Made by a program: the position numbers and the translations under genes. A DNA stretch of 64,000 bases. It comes from Cadophora sp. MPI-SDFR-AT-0126. Lineage: Eukaryota > Ascomycota > Leotiomycetes > Helotiales > Ploettnerulaceae. The notes under the pieces are model-generated. The model was not told the origin of the DNA, did no database searches, and saw nothing but the letters and a program-made list of their open reading frames with translations. Positions 37,038 to 48,280 of this stretch are shown here, piece by piece; positions within the stretch are counted from its first letter, which is position 1, and each line of letters begins with the position of its first letter. The stretch is from the NCBI GenBank assembly GCA_020747065.1, contig JAGMVK010000027.1:1-64000 (forward strand), read 5' to 3'.

Positions 37038-38660
37038 ATCGACTGCAAGGAGGAGGGGTAACAAATGGGTTTATATTGCCGCTGGAGTTGATGGATGGAG
37101 GTGAAAGGAAGAGTCAGGGATAGAGCTCCAGACGAGGGGTGGTCGGTGATGGATGCGCTAGAGTTTGGAGACACAGAGGACCCGCAACGGAGGCTGCGCG
37201 TCAGTTGGCGCTAGGCTAAAAAAAAGGATTGGTTGGTACCCAGCGTATCTTGTTAGCCGATGCTGCTGCCTACCACCTGGTTTGCGGCATGATCCGCAAG
37301 GCGAATTTTGCAACTCGCGATTTACTTCCTCTCGCTCACTCAACTCTGAACTTTGCCTCGATGCTTGCAGTACAGGATATTGGCCATTCAAATAGAAGTC
37401 ACAATCACTGTGGCCGCAATAACCATACGCAGCCCCCCGGCTTCACTAAGTTCTACGGTTCGACCCTATCAGAGGAGTGCATCCAGCAATCACAAGCACT
37501 AGGATGCCTCCAAAGATGGGTCGTCGAAACTTTTTGTTCCACTGTAGCTACTGCCTAATTTTTTGTGCATACCAAATTATGAAGTAGATGCGGGGTAGGA
37601 AGTATTTCGGCATCAGATCATGGTTGCGAAAGGCTGGCAGCCATTGAGTTAGAGAGGAGTGCTAATTACATTCAACGCATAGTTAAAAACTACCTGTCAC
37701 GGAGGAGGGATGCAGTGCCTATTGCTTCGCGATTGATGCGTTGCTTTTTCGTCTGTGATCATATTGACAAGGAGGGTTAAGCTTGTTCGAGCTAAATATA
37801 TGTTCACAATGTACTTACATTTTAAAATTTATAACCGTAAGGTGACTCCTCCTCCTCCAAGGCTGTCGGTATTATCTATCAGAATTCTTTGGGGCTGCGC
37901 CCGTTATATATCTTTCGCTGCACATTTAATTCTTGGGGCTAACACGACCAATCTCTCTTGGCAGCCACGGGGTGGGTATGCTGACCCTTGCTCTTGCTGT
38001 GTTAAAATGCGAGTGTTCAACGACTTGCAAGAATCCCAAATAGTGACCCGAAGCCAGGTGCAGCCTAAAAGGCATTCGAGCCCAACGCGCCGGGGTGTTT
38101 TCGGTCAGTATCGGATCACATGGAATCGAACCGAACCCCACCACCTGTAAAGTCCCGCTTGCGACAAACCTCCTGCGACTGAATAACCTCATCAACCTCT
38201 CAAATTGACAGCAAAAAATCAGATACCATCCAAACGTTGTTGCTGAGAGACAGCGATGACTCAGTCTTTCTGCCTGATCAGCTCCGCCCAGCTTCGCCCA
38301 TAGACGTCATCCCACCTGTGGAGGGGCAGCTGATCACCCTATTTTCCATCGTACTTCAGCATTTCGTCCTGCAATTTATTTCATCCAAATTCATTCTCCC
38401 TTCGGCGCACGCCTTTACCCTGCCTCTTCTATCCATCGCATTTAGTCATACGCCCCATTACCTACCTCTTCTACGTATCGCACAATTCGCTTCGTCTCAA
38501 CAAAAGAAGTCGGGTTATTTTCACGAAGGGCCATCAAAGACTGGTATCCGCGCCATAACAATATCACTGAAGTACTTCGTGAGCAAAGGTGACTGAAGCG
38601 TTTCCACCAGCAGTCTGTGCAGCTACTGATGTCGTGCAGGCCAAGAACATTTCCCCTGTC
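37038..38660. other. Intergenic, no supported gene
   Basis: Open frames at 37229-37558, 37755-38150 and 38237-38596 (plus) lack recognisable domains. The last has a hydrophobic stretch (LITLFSIVLQHFVLQFI) and a GTGAGC donor-like site near its end, so it could be an upstream exon of the gene at 38.67 kb, but this is unproven. Confidence 0.35.
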
Positions 38661-38665
38661 TCTCT

Positions 38666-39157
38666 AGGTTGGCAACTATCTGCGATCGAGAACGCTGGCG
38701 GTCTTCTCAATCATACTCTGCGACGACATCTCAAACCTTAGCTCAGCCAGGCTACCCATATAAGCTGTCGCTCCCTAAAGGCAACCATACCCACAAGTTT
38801 GTGCTGTGCAAGGTAAATGTGGGCGCAGACCCCGTGGTAGGAGGTACCGAGAATGCCTAAAAAGGCTCAGGTTCGTTAACGCCAATTCAGACATGGCCAT
38901 AGCTAACCCATCATTCTATTTAGAAAGGAGACAAGGCTCTTTCTGGAACAGAGGAATACTTGAGAGTGTGGCTCTTCGATGCAGTTGATTATGAAAGACG
39001 AATTAGCGGGCGGGGCGACTCGATCGTGGTGTGGGATCCTTCGAAAGAGAATGAGACGGCACACTGGGTACGAGACAACATCACCACTGATGAAGAAACT
39101 GATGTCCCTGCTGGGTTCGTGGTACGTGTGATAAAAGCTTGGATAAAGTTTATATAG
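38666..39157 (+). CDS. Hypothetical protein, partial model
   Basis: Two exons appear to join: one ending KGNHTHKFVLCK at about 38810, then an intron of about 114 nt (donor GTAAAT, branch GCTAACCC, acceptor ATTTAG) and an exon reading KGDKALSGTEEYLRVWLF, DSIVVWDPSKENETAHWV and TDEETDVPAGFVV, ending at 39157. The 5' end is not resolved: an acceptor-like CTCTCTAG at 38660-38667 suggests another exon upstream. A GTACGT after GFV may be a further donor. No family recognised. Confidence 0.4.
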
Positions 39158-39400
39158 GCTCTAGCTGGAGTTGATTGATCAATTCGAGCCCCTTCATATG
39201 ACCGACCGAGATGTTGATGGAGATATCCACGTTTTGACTTCGTGGTATCAAGGCTACCAAACAATCCGTTCTTGATCCTCCACCGTTTCGCTCCTGTTTC
39301 CATCGAGCGCTGGCATGCATTGCCTCGGAGAGCAGATCGCCCAAGACTGATATTCGACTGATGGCTATTTGCGAGCATTTATACTCGATGTCTATACAGG
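39150..39400 (-). pseudogene. Diverged duplicate of the terminal exon of the neighbouring gene
   Basis: The minus frame reads ISVLGDLLSEAMHASARWKQ, DCLVALIPRSQNVDISI and SVGHMKGLELI, closely matching the terminal exon of the gene at 39436-40580 (IPVLGDLLFDAVQASAQWKQ, DCLIVLIPRSQNEDISI, SVGHMKGLELI). The DNA of 39167-39395 and 39525-39755 is alignable as a direct repeat. It probably arose by local tandem duplication of one exon. Confidence 0.6.
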
Positions 39401-39435
39401 AAATATCAGTGATATGTCAAGCATGATGAACTTCG

Positions 39436-40580
39436 CTAGTTACCCTTTTCTGTTTGCATGTCCGTTGGTCTTTCCATTTCTACATTTTCTATCGTCGGCT
39501 GGTCCAACTCTGATCCGTCCTCGAGCAGAAGCTGGATTAGTTCAAGCCCCTTCATATGACCGACCGAGAGGATAATGGAGATATCTTCGTTCTGGCTCCG
39601 AGGGATCAACACTATCAGGCAATCTGTTGTCAATCCTGTTGTTTTCCGTTCCTGTTTCCATTGTGCACTAGCCTGAACCGCATCGAAAAGAAGATCACCT
39701 AAAACCGGTATTCGAGTGATGGATATTTGCGAGTATCTATACGCGATTTGTTGGATTCTTGAAGGTAGTGCTTTAATGACAGAAAGTTAGTTTTGCATCG
39801 AAAGCTGTGTGAGACTTCTTACAAACCTTTTGGGAAAACCGACTTTATCAATCTCTCGTAGTGAGGACTTTGGATGAGCCCTTGTCTCCTCGCTATCTCG
39901 TCAAGCAACCCTTTCGCCTCGATACTGAGATCCAACCTACATCGATGGTCCGCCTGGTATCGCAAGAATTCGCCGAGATTAAAGGAGTCGCAAGCTCTTG
40001 GCGAGACAGCCAGTATGAAAGGAAGGAATGCGTGACAGTTCTCATCCAGCACTTCCAAGTAAACTCTATGGGCTTTGTTCTCTCGACTATTTGCTAGGAT
40101 TTGCTTCCGTTCTCGGGGTGTTTTGGCTCGTGGTTGACGTCCTGGATTCTTGCAAGCTATGACCAATCGATCTTCGAGTACCTTACGACGGTAGCTTGGT
40201 ACTGTGCCACGCTTGTTCAACTCTTCAATTGCACTATAGATGGGCAAGTATCGCCGCTCTTGTAGCGTCGTCATGACGAGTATGATGAGGGATTGTGGAA
40301 CGAAAATACTTGGAGGATGCAGCGCCTCTTGATGGAGCATTTTGGAGATGTTGGAGAACATTTGATCGTGTAGCTCCCTGCAAACGCGCCACGTGGTTGC
40401 GAGCACACCAATCGCTGTTAGTCTCTTGCCGCCACACCACCTCACGAATCCAACTGGAGTGTTGATTGGACGCCATCGGAACTCGGTCCGGCTAATGCTG
40501 GCTGACAATGGATACATTGGATAGGGTGAATATTGGATACATTGGATAAGGTTGGATACATTGGATAAGGTTGGATACAT
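39436..40580 (-). CDS. Hypothetical protein with duplicated 3' exon nearby
   Basis: Two exons, 40580-39827 and 39770-39436, joined by a 56-nt intron (donor GTTTGT, branch CTAAC, acceptor TTAAAG) into 1089 nt. The first 30 or so codons are translated from a 19-bp minisatellite (NVSNLIQCIQ-type repeats), so the true start may lie further down. Recognisable stretches: TEFRWRPINTPVGFVRWCGG, TLQERRYLPIYSAIEELNKR, ENKAHRVYLEVLDENCHAFL and DCLIVLIPRSQNEDISI. No family recognised. The duplicated terminal exon lies just downstream. Confidence 0.45.
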
Positions 40581-40612
40581 TGGATGAGGTTGGATACATT
40601 AGATAATGTTGT
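40510..40612. repeat. 19-bp minisatellite, unit GGATACATTGGATAAGGTT
   Basis: About five head-to-tail copies with small variations. It overlaps the apparent N-terminal codons of the minus-strand hypothetical gene. Confidence 0.85.
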
Positions 40613-41131
40613 CTGCATGGACTTATCATTGCATCAATGGCCAGCCTAGGAGGTCGCATAATTTTCTGCAGCATACTGTACCTTGGTTACTTGTTCAACC
40701 GTATTTTATTTACTAGTATATCTATTCCTTAACCCCCTGCGACATACTACACACGTGTAAGCCCTGATGTCTCCACAGCATTGGTTTAACTCAATGTAGA
40801 TCTTAAGAGTCGAAGAGTACCACACGGGGACGTTCCATATTTGGAGACTTGCACCATTGATGTTCCATAAACTCTTCCAACAATATGCACGGTCCGAACA
40901 CCATCAATGCTCCAGACCAATGTTTTGAATGAGAAGCCGATGTGTAGTTTGTTGAGGGAGAGATATATACGTTTAATATAAAAATGTATATAAGGGGGCG
41001 AATTCCTTACAAGTTTGACCGTTCGCTTCCTCGTCACTCCCAGTTCATCAAGCATCATCTAAAGCTTCACGACTCTACATACATATTAGAGTTATCTACC
41101 AATCCTCCACGTAGACAATGGCTCAACAGAG
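40613..41131. other. Intergenic with TATA-like stretch
   Basis: Holds the region upstream of the small gene at 41132. AT-rich TATATAC and TATATAAGG motifs lie at about 40966-40995. A 90-codon frame on the minus strand (40786-41058) is not supported by any domain. Confidence 0.4.
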
Positions 41132-41135
41132 ATGA
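41118..41135 (+). promoter_or_regulatory. Upstream ORF overlapping the main start codon
   Basis: A 6-codon frame ATG GCT CAA CAG AGA TGA (M-A-Q-Q-R-stop) ends inside the start of the next frame: its TGA overlaps the main ATG in the sequence ATGA at 41132. This arrangement can couple termination to reinitiation. It matters only if transcription starts upstream of 41118. Confidence 0.5.
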
Positions 41136-41418
41136 CCGAAAAGCCGGAGCAGCCAGAGTCGTCCCAAGTTGATGGCAAACGCGAGACTGCTCAGAATTCG
41201 TCCACAGACCCAGCTACTACAGAGCATCTTCAGCGAACTGTCAGGGAGCCGAGTGGGCTCACAGACCCGGCAATGGAGGAGACTCTTCGAGTAACCTCAC
41301 CCAGTTGGGAGTACGTATCCAACGGAGCGCTGATAGAACACAGCTAACGAATTCCTTAGCGAAGTCCCTGTGGTCCTCTTTGAGCCAGAGCCGTTTGATC
41401 CGGAGCAGAAGGAGTAGG
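41132..41418 (+). CDS. Small acidic hypothetical protein
   Basis: Two exons: 41132 to about 41309, then an intron with donor GTACGT, branch GCTAAC and acceptor CTTAG, and a second exon from 41360 to the TAG ending at 41418. About 78 residues, rich in Glu, Pro, Ser and Thr, ending VPVVLFEPEPFDPEQKE. No signal peptide, cysteines or known domain. Preceded by an overlapping 6-codon uORF. Real splice signals and a clean frame support it; function unknown. Confidence 0.5.
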
Positions 41419-42428
41419 AAATAGCCTCGGATAGCAGGGCTGGGTTGTTGGATATAGGGTCTTACTTTTTCGGTCTTTCCAGGTTTGCTTTGAATGTATC
41501 AGATCGGCCATATATAGCCAAGTTTGAGCACGAAATCCATAGTGTAATGCAACCTCGAGAGAATCAAAAATTTTCGTGGCCCGGCAGACTTTTCTGTAAA
41601 TATCACTGTTCCAATCTATCCTCAATCGAGTACTATATGCATCATCGATTGATATGCAAGTGACTTGCCAGGGGTGAATCGGCGAGGCCAGCTTTGTCGT
41701 TTAAGCAGCTACCGCATCATGCCGGAAGCATAGGCCGCTGGTGTATCCAGGGGGAGAGACTTGACATCCTCAATCGACTGTCCCGCGTTGGCCGCGCAAG
41801 AATTGACCTCCGAATTGTAGGCTACTGGTTCACCCAGAGATGAAGGAATCAGCTTCCTAGATCGACCATGCGGTGTTGGTTTCCCAAGATGGATTAGACT
41901 TACTCCTCCCGTGAAGATGGCAAGAGAATCGATGAATATATAAAGGTACGGATTTCCCTTCGATATCACTCCTTTAAGCAACATCTGTACTTTCGTACCA
42001 AATCATCCTAGAGCCTAGGCTATCTGCCAATGGCAATTACGAGTCCCTGTCACCACTCTTTCAATCTCTTGAAGTCCGAGTCGACGCTCATTCAGTGGGT
42101 TTGCAGCCTATGCCATAGCGGGCCACATTGGTACATCTTTGAGTGCATGTATTGCAAGCTGACGATTTGTCGGCCCTGTACGAACAAAGCTTAGTCCGTG
42201 AAAGAGTACGTTACTATCCTTCGTCACCCTCTATTTTCTGGACAATGCCTAATAATCTTCGTCAGTTTTTCTTGAGTAACTCTGAGGTTTACTCTCAAGC
42301 ATCAGAACCCACTTGCCTCCTTCAACATCGCTCCATTCCAAGCCTTGTTATCCAGTATATCTTATCTGTTACCAACAGAAAGCAATCTCTCATCAATCTG
42401 GAAGTATCCTACCTCCATTTTACAGAAC
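41419..42428. other. Intergenic upstream of the double-AAA gene
   Basis: Minus-strand frames at 41356-41625 and 41709-41984 are open; the latter begins with a moderately hydrophobic N-terminus but is otherwise unremarkable. No gene is claimed. The 5' region of the AAA gene lies at the right end. Confidence 0.4.
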
Positions 42429-45400
42429 ATGACAATGGCGGGATACATTCAGAATGGTTCCCTGCCAACCTCGTCTATCGCGGACGCTCAAGCCTCGATC
42501 CTGGACATGATATTGTTCCCAGGCTTCACCCGCCTGTCTACCGCTATCCAAGGCTATCTCGCCATCGACTTGAGCGTCTATGCTCCTCATCTCTGTTTCC
42601 TTGGGTTGTTTGTGTTCGCTTGCAGCTATATTTGCAAGTCCTTGTGGGGATGGTTTCAGACTTATTGCAGTAAGAACCTCCTCCTGCCCGAACAAGAACC
42701 CACTTTCTGACAATAAGTAGCTTCAACTGTTCACCTCCATTATCGAGAGGATGCATACGAGATGCTCATGTTGTGGATATCCTCTCAGAGCTTCGCCCAG
42801 AACGCTCGCTCCTCCCTCGCCACCACCGACTTGGCCCCTTCATTGAACCGCTCGAGAAATAATCATCCAAACGGCCGAGATGCGAACAAGAGGACTCTAT
42901 CTTACACACCCTGGAATGGACGCTTTCTCATGCCATATAATGGTCGCCTGCTTGTGTTCCGGCGTCAGTACCAACCAGGAGATTTCAGGAGCCGAGAAGA
43001 CGTTTCCATTTCCTGCTTTGGCAGATCTCCGCAAATTCTAAAGAACCTGCTCTCTGAGTGCCGCACCGAGTTTTCAAAGCTTATTCAAGGGAAAACTTGT
43101 GTCTATGCACACCAAGACGGTGTTTGGATAAGGTCTGCAGCATCAGATATAAGGTGCATCTCGACAGTGGTGCTTGATAAGAGGAAGAAAATGGGGCTAC
43201 TAAAAGATATCAGCGACTTCCTCAACCCAACATCCCATCGATGGTATTCCGATCGTGGCGTTCCTTATCGACGAGGTTACTTGCTGTACGGTCCCCCTGG
43301 AACTGGAAAATCGTCTCTTTCCTGCGCGATTGCGGGGTTCTTTAGTTTGGATATCTACATCCTCAACGTTAATGAAATTAACGACGCTAGCTTGAAGAGC
43401 CTATTCGCCAAGCTTCCAAGTGGCTGCGTTGTACTCCTGGAAGATATTGACGCCGTCAGTTCGAATCGAAACACGGAAACAGAGTCTCGCCAAACTGCGA
43501 CTGGCTCCCCCTCTCACGAAAGGAAACCTACCTCTGGAAAGGTGTCCCTCTCTACCCTCTTAAACGTCATCGATGGGGTTGGTTCGCAAGAAGGCCGGAT
43601 CCTGATCATGACTACCAATTACATCACACGCCTTGACAGAGCACTCATACGACCTGGCCGCGTGGACAGGAAGGTTGAACTCGGGCTCGCTGACAGGAAA
43701 ATGGCGGCTGAGCTCTTCTGCCTCGTCTTCAAGCCTAAGAAAGGCGACACCATTTTGTCAAAGGACGCTCAACTAGGAGAGAATAGAACGGCCTTAGCGG
43801 CCGTAGTGAGTCAAAGCGAAGATGACAAGAGACTTGAACGGCTGGCAGAAGAGTTTGCTGCTAAGGTGCCGGAGCTGAAGTTCAGCCCAGCTGAAATATT
43901 CTCCTTTCTTCTGGAACACAGGGAATCACCAGAGGAAGCTATCCACAATGTGGAGCAGCTCATCTCTACGTCCGTTGGACCAAAGTCAGAGCCGCCAAGA
44001 AAAACCGAAGACGCCGAGCCTAAAGATACTCGGTTAGTATGCATCCAAGGGAGGGTAAACAAGACTTCGCTAACGATCCAATCAGGTGGGATAATGAATC
44101 TTCAACGACAAAAGTTTCATCGGAGATGGTTCAAACCTCCTTCGCCTTCATAGAACCAAACACACCGCCGAGCAGTCCGAACTCACCTCTCGCCGAGCGC
44201 TTCATCACCTCGAGCGATGGCCAAGAGTTGGTCAAAGCCGTCATGGACATGCAGATGCCTCCTACCCTTGTCCCAAGATGCACCTGTAATCATACGCCTC
44301 CTAAGGATCCTTCAGAGGCAACCCCGACAGATCTCCATTCGTCAACTCCATTTCACAGGCTTCCGACCAACCAGACATCTTCACAGGTTGTGACTTCTGA
44401 GCAAGTTCAACAATTCTTGTCTGGTGAATCTAAGGGACCGACAGCCCGGGCTTCCAGGCTAGAGTTCAAGACTGTTAATGAAGTGTACGTATCCAATGCC
44501 ACAGGAGTCCATGCGCGCTGACACGATCTTATCACACAGCTGGGATAAAAACGCGTGCAAGTACTCAATCGAGGAATCACCAAAATCAGTAGATGAGGCG
44601 ACTGAACTCGATCAATACGTGTTTGTGGTTCGTGCTCGGATCGGTCAGTATATTCGCTCCAAAAAATTTCCATGTACTCATAAAAGATATCTTAGACAAG
44701 AAGGCAATGACCAACACCATCTACATCGATATCAAATCAGAATGGCTACGAGATGTCTTGAGGATAGTTTTAAAAGGCGTTCACGGAATTAGTGCGCAGG
44801 AAGACAAGCCTTCAGTAAGATCTCCCTCTCTAACCATGTGAAACGACCCACTAATCTGAACCAGGTCGAGCAAAATCTCTTGTATCACTACCTCTCTGAA
44901 CTGCAATCGCACCGAAGCGGCACCGACCCTCTCGACCCAACGTGTGCAGCCCACCTCGACCTCCTTATCCAGCACATCCGGATAACTTACACGGATACCA
45001 GAGCTCGCTTGTTGCCGCTTCTCCCCAATGGCGAGATCACGTACGACCTGCTCTGGGCTCTTTTCAAGCCAAATACGTTTGCTTACACCACGTGTCCTGG
45101 AACCAAAAAACAAAGGTGCATCAAATACGACTTTGGCGAAGAAAGATCAACATCCGACGGGGTTGTGTACTTCCACATTAGGGGCCGCTCCATCGACTTC
45201 GACGGAAAAGTGTTCGGAGAGGTTCCTGTTGATACGGGTATTTTGAAATACCGTGGGTCAAAGCCCATCAATTCTCTCGACGTTTTCCCCCTGCGATACC
45301 ACGAAAATGTGGACCAGGTCAGAGCGGAGCTAGTCAGGTGCGGTCAGAAGTTCAGCTCTGTGAAGAGCGTTCAGCATCTCCAGTATAGTGGCACAGCGTT

Positions 45401-46727
45401 CCAGGTAGTGCGTGGAGAGCTGGTCGCGATGTCCATCTCGAGCAGAATCATTATCGATACGGTCCAGTTTCGAAAGATCAATCCCAACTATACAAGGCCA
45501 AGCTTAATCAGGGCAGCCAACCGAGGGCATGATTCAAATCCTATCAATTTCTGGTTTGATGATGATGGTCCACCTCCATCGTCGAACGTCGTCAAAGTCA
45601 AGGCTGACGTGGATGTTGATATGCAAGATGAAGATCATCTAATCATGTGCAGTCCAACCGTTCTGGGGTACAGTCTGGATGATAAGTTGTGGCGTAAGAA
45701 TCCTGTCTGGTGATGAGAGGCTTGTGAATCTAATCAAATTATATGTAGTGGAATTTGCGGTCGACGACATCACTGAGATCAGCTGGAACGACTCACTTTG
45801 GAATCATCTTGCGATAGAGCCCAAGCAAAAAAACCTTACACTAGCTCTCGCAGCATCTCATACGCAGCAAATACTCGATCATTCCTTTGACGACATTGTT
45901 ATAGGAAAAGGTCGTGGTCTGATTATGCTCTTCTAGTATAGCTCCTTCGCTTCAACCGTTTTCTCAAGTCCACTAACATGTGTACTAGTGGACCGCCTGG
46001 GGTTGGCAAGACGCTCACTGCTGAAGCACTGTCAGAGCACCTGCAGAGACCGCTCTACACCGTGGGTATTCCGCTTAGAGACGCGGCTACTTGTGCTGAC
46101 ATTTCGCAGATATCCGCTGGGGATCTGAGCAGCGATGCAGCAAAGCTCGAGAAGCAACTTTCGCTTCACTTTGAGCTTGCGGGACACTGGCACGCTCTGC
46201 TTCTCCTCGATGAGGCCGACGTGTTTTTGCGCAAGCGCGATACAGATCATATCCACAATTCACTCGTCTCAGTGTTCCTACGCAAGTTGGAATATTACCA
46301 AGGAATCATGCTCCTTACCACCAACCGAGTCAGGGATTTTGATGAAGCGATCCAGAGCAGGATTCACCTTGCGCTTCGGTATGATCCTTTGGGGGTTGAC
46401 ACGAGAAAGGGGATCTGGAATACGTTTCTTCAAAAGGCAACCACGGTCGGCGAGAATGCAGACTTCATGGACGAGAACCTTGATGACCTTGCAAAGCACG
46501 ATCTCAATGGTCGCCAGGTAGGTACCTGTTTCGTCGAAGTTGTGAGATCATTCGCTGACCAGTTCCTCCTTCAGATCAGGAATGTGGTCCGGGCAGCGCA
46601 TGCCTTGGCGTCCCAGGAAGGGACTGTGATGTCCTATTCTCATTTAGAAGTCGTCATTGACTCGGGCAAGGAATTCCAAGCTGACGCACAGGGAGGCTCT
46701 TCTGAAAATATGCGATCTTATATGTAG
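42429..46727 (+). CDS. Predicted double-AAA protein: BCS1-like ATPase fused to DUF7025-type AAA ATPase
   Basis: Ten exons: 42429-42669, 42721-44032, 44086-44484, 44540-44643, 44696-44814, 44865-45693, 45749-45935, 45989-46061, 46110-46517, 46575-46727; 3825 nt, 1274 residues, every phase exact. First module: membrane segment near HLCFLGLFVFACSYIC, BCS1 N-terminal region, Walker A GPPGTGKSS (about 271), Walker B VVLLEDIDAV, sensor MTTNY and RPGRVDRKV. Pro/Ser-rich linker, about 510-650. Second module: LEFKTVNEVWDKNACKYSI, DLLWALFKPNTFAYTTC, MCSPTVLGYSLDDKLW (DUF7025 type), Walker A GPPGVGKTLTAE (about 1064), Walker B ALLLLDEADVF and IQSRIHLALRY. The key join is the intron 44033-44085 (GTTAGT, GCTAAC, AATCAG). 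If it is retained, the BCS1 part stops at 44151-44153 and the second protein could begin at the in-frame ATG 44126. Two overlapping genes are therefore the alternative. Confidence 0.72.
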
Positions 46728-47570
46728 TCATCTGGTGGTTGGATATTCACGCTTCTCATTTTGCCTTTCCTCTTATTTTAAGTGGGTTGGTGGAATGTTG
46801 GAGGAGAGCCGTCGTGCTTTCTCATAAGGGTTTATAAATGTCGATATGTCTATGCGTTCCCTATGATAGGCTGTGACAAATGAACTGCGAGGGTGAAGGT
46901 CTTCCTCGGATTCCAATCTCTTCGCTTCCAAAACGTTCGAGGGCGAGGGAATGGAGGCGGATCACCAACAACGGTAGTGACTTCCACCAATGGAGCTTCG
47001 AGATTCTTGCTGGCGCACTCATAGTCCCCACTGTAATTGGACAGGATGATCTGCCAAGCATGCGTCAGCCACAGATGGCGTCATAGCAATGATCTGACTG
47101 TTGGTTTTGGTGCGACATGCAACAAACTCACAACGAGAGTGAAAAACGTTTGATTGGAAGAGTACAGCGTTGGGGAGAGCCTTCTAAAAATGAAGTAGTT
47201 GATGAAGGTTCTCAGTTCGCGGACCTTCCAATTCCTCGTAGGTACAAACGGCCCACACCGCAACCGTACAGGAGTGTGGCTTCACGGAATTAGGTAGACA
47301 GTTGCTCGATGGGCGCCAAAAGAGACCCAAAGGCTAGATATTAAGCGTGCGCTAAATGCAGTGTGATAAATGTGACCACAGAAGACTGGTGGGCATGCGA
47401 AAAATCAAATTCGCGAAAAACCCTACCATCACGTGACCATTCCAGCCATCGCACTAGCCAAAGAGCCACAGCCTCAGCTCACACATACAGAAGCCGGTCA
47501 GCAACCACATACAAAATTGCCGGTCCTATTCACGGCTGTCAACAACCTATAAACGACAGGTAACGTCTCT
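46728..47570. other. Intergenic, no supported gene
   Basis: Terminator space of the AAA gene followed by sequence with only short frames (for example 46880-47086 plus, 47081-47263 minus), none recognisable. Confidence 0.45.
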
Positions 47571-47990
47571 TCCTACGTGCCGAGAAACCCTGCGTGCCGA
47601 GAAAATCATCAGGTACTTTGACTTTACGTATTCTTAACTCCACGCTAGCTTATGGGTCTACAAAAATAAAACATTAGGAGTATTCTATAGCTATTTAGTA
47701 GTAATTTGATACCTTTAGAGGAGAATTTTCTATTCGTATCGTCGCTCTTTCGCCCGATTAATATAAAGACTTAATTTAGGCTCTAATAAAATCCCTCTAC
47801 TATAACTAAAATATCAAGCTCTTATTACTCCTAACATATCTTAATAGTTCTTGATCTAAGCTTTAGATCTATAAATTTTATTCGAGACTTTTATAAGCTT
47901 TATGGCTGCTGTTGCGCGCAAATAATTGCAGGGCCACTTTGCGGTTCGGTACTTCTGATCGACGAAGCTAACGATTCTCGGCTAGGAGGA
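47571..47990 (-). repeat. Inverted partial copy of the 62.6-63.3 kb repeat
   Basis: About 420 bp whose two ends match, in reverse orientation, the right portion of the repeat at 62573-63290: the outer end carries TACGTGCCGAGAAACCC and GCGTGCCGAGAAAA, and the inner end carries CTTCTGATCGACGAAGCTAA. The middle (about 47640-47900) is AT-rich and appears RIP-altered. Confidence 0.75.
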
Positions 47991-48280
47991 ACTAACCCGC
48001 ATGTCCCACAAAGCTTTGGGTAAGTTACAGCTATTGATGCTTATGTAGCATCTGAACGACAGGCAGCAGTAGTGCACAGTACTGCAAATTAGGTAGAAAT
48101 GCCACCTCCTTATGTGATTCATCATGTGACTCACTAGTCACACATCACATGCTAACACACCTAACCCCGAAATCTCGTCGTCCGTCGCCCATAAAAAGTC
48201 TCTGGCATACATACCAGTAATCTCAAATTATCGAAATACTTTCCATTGATTTAAGAGGATAATCTTACGGGATCGAGACG

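Noticed and set aside
45083..46521. Alternative plus-strand frames inside the double-AAA gene
   Set aside because: They are out-of-frame copies of exons whose phases fit the AAA model exactly.
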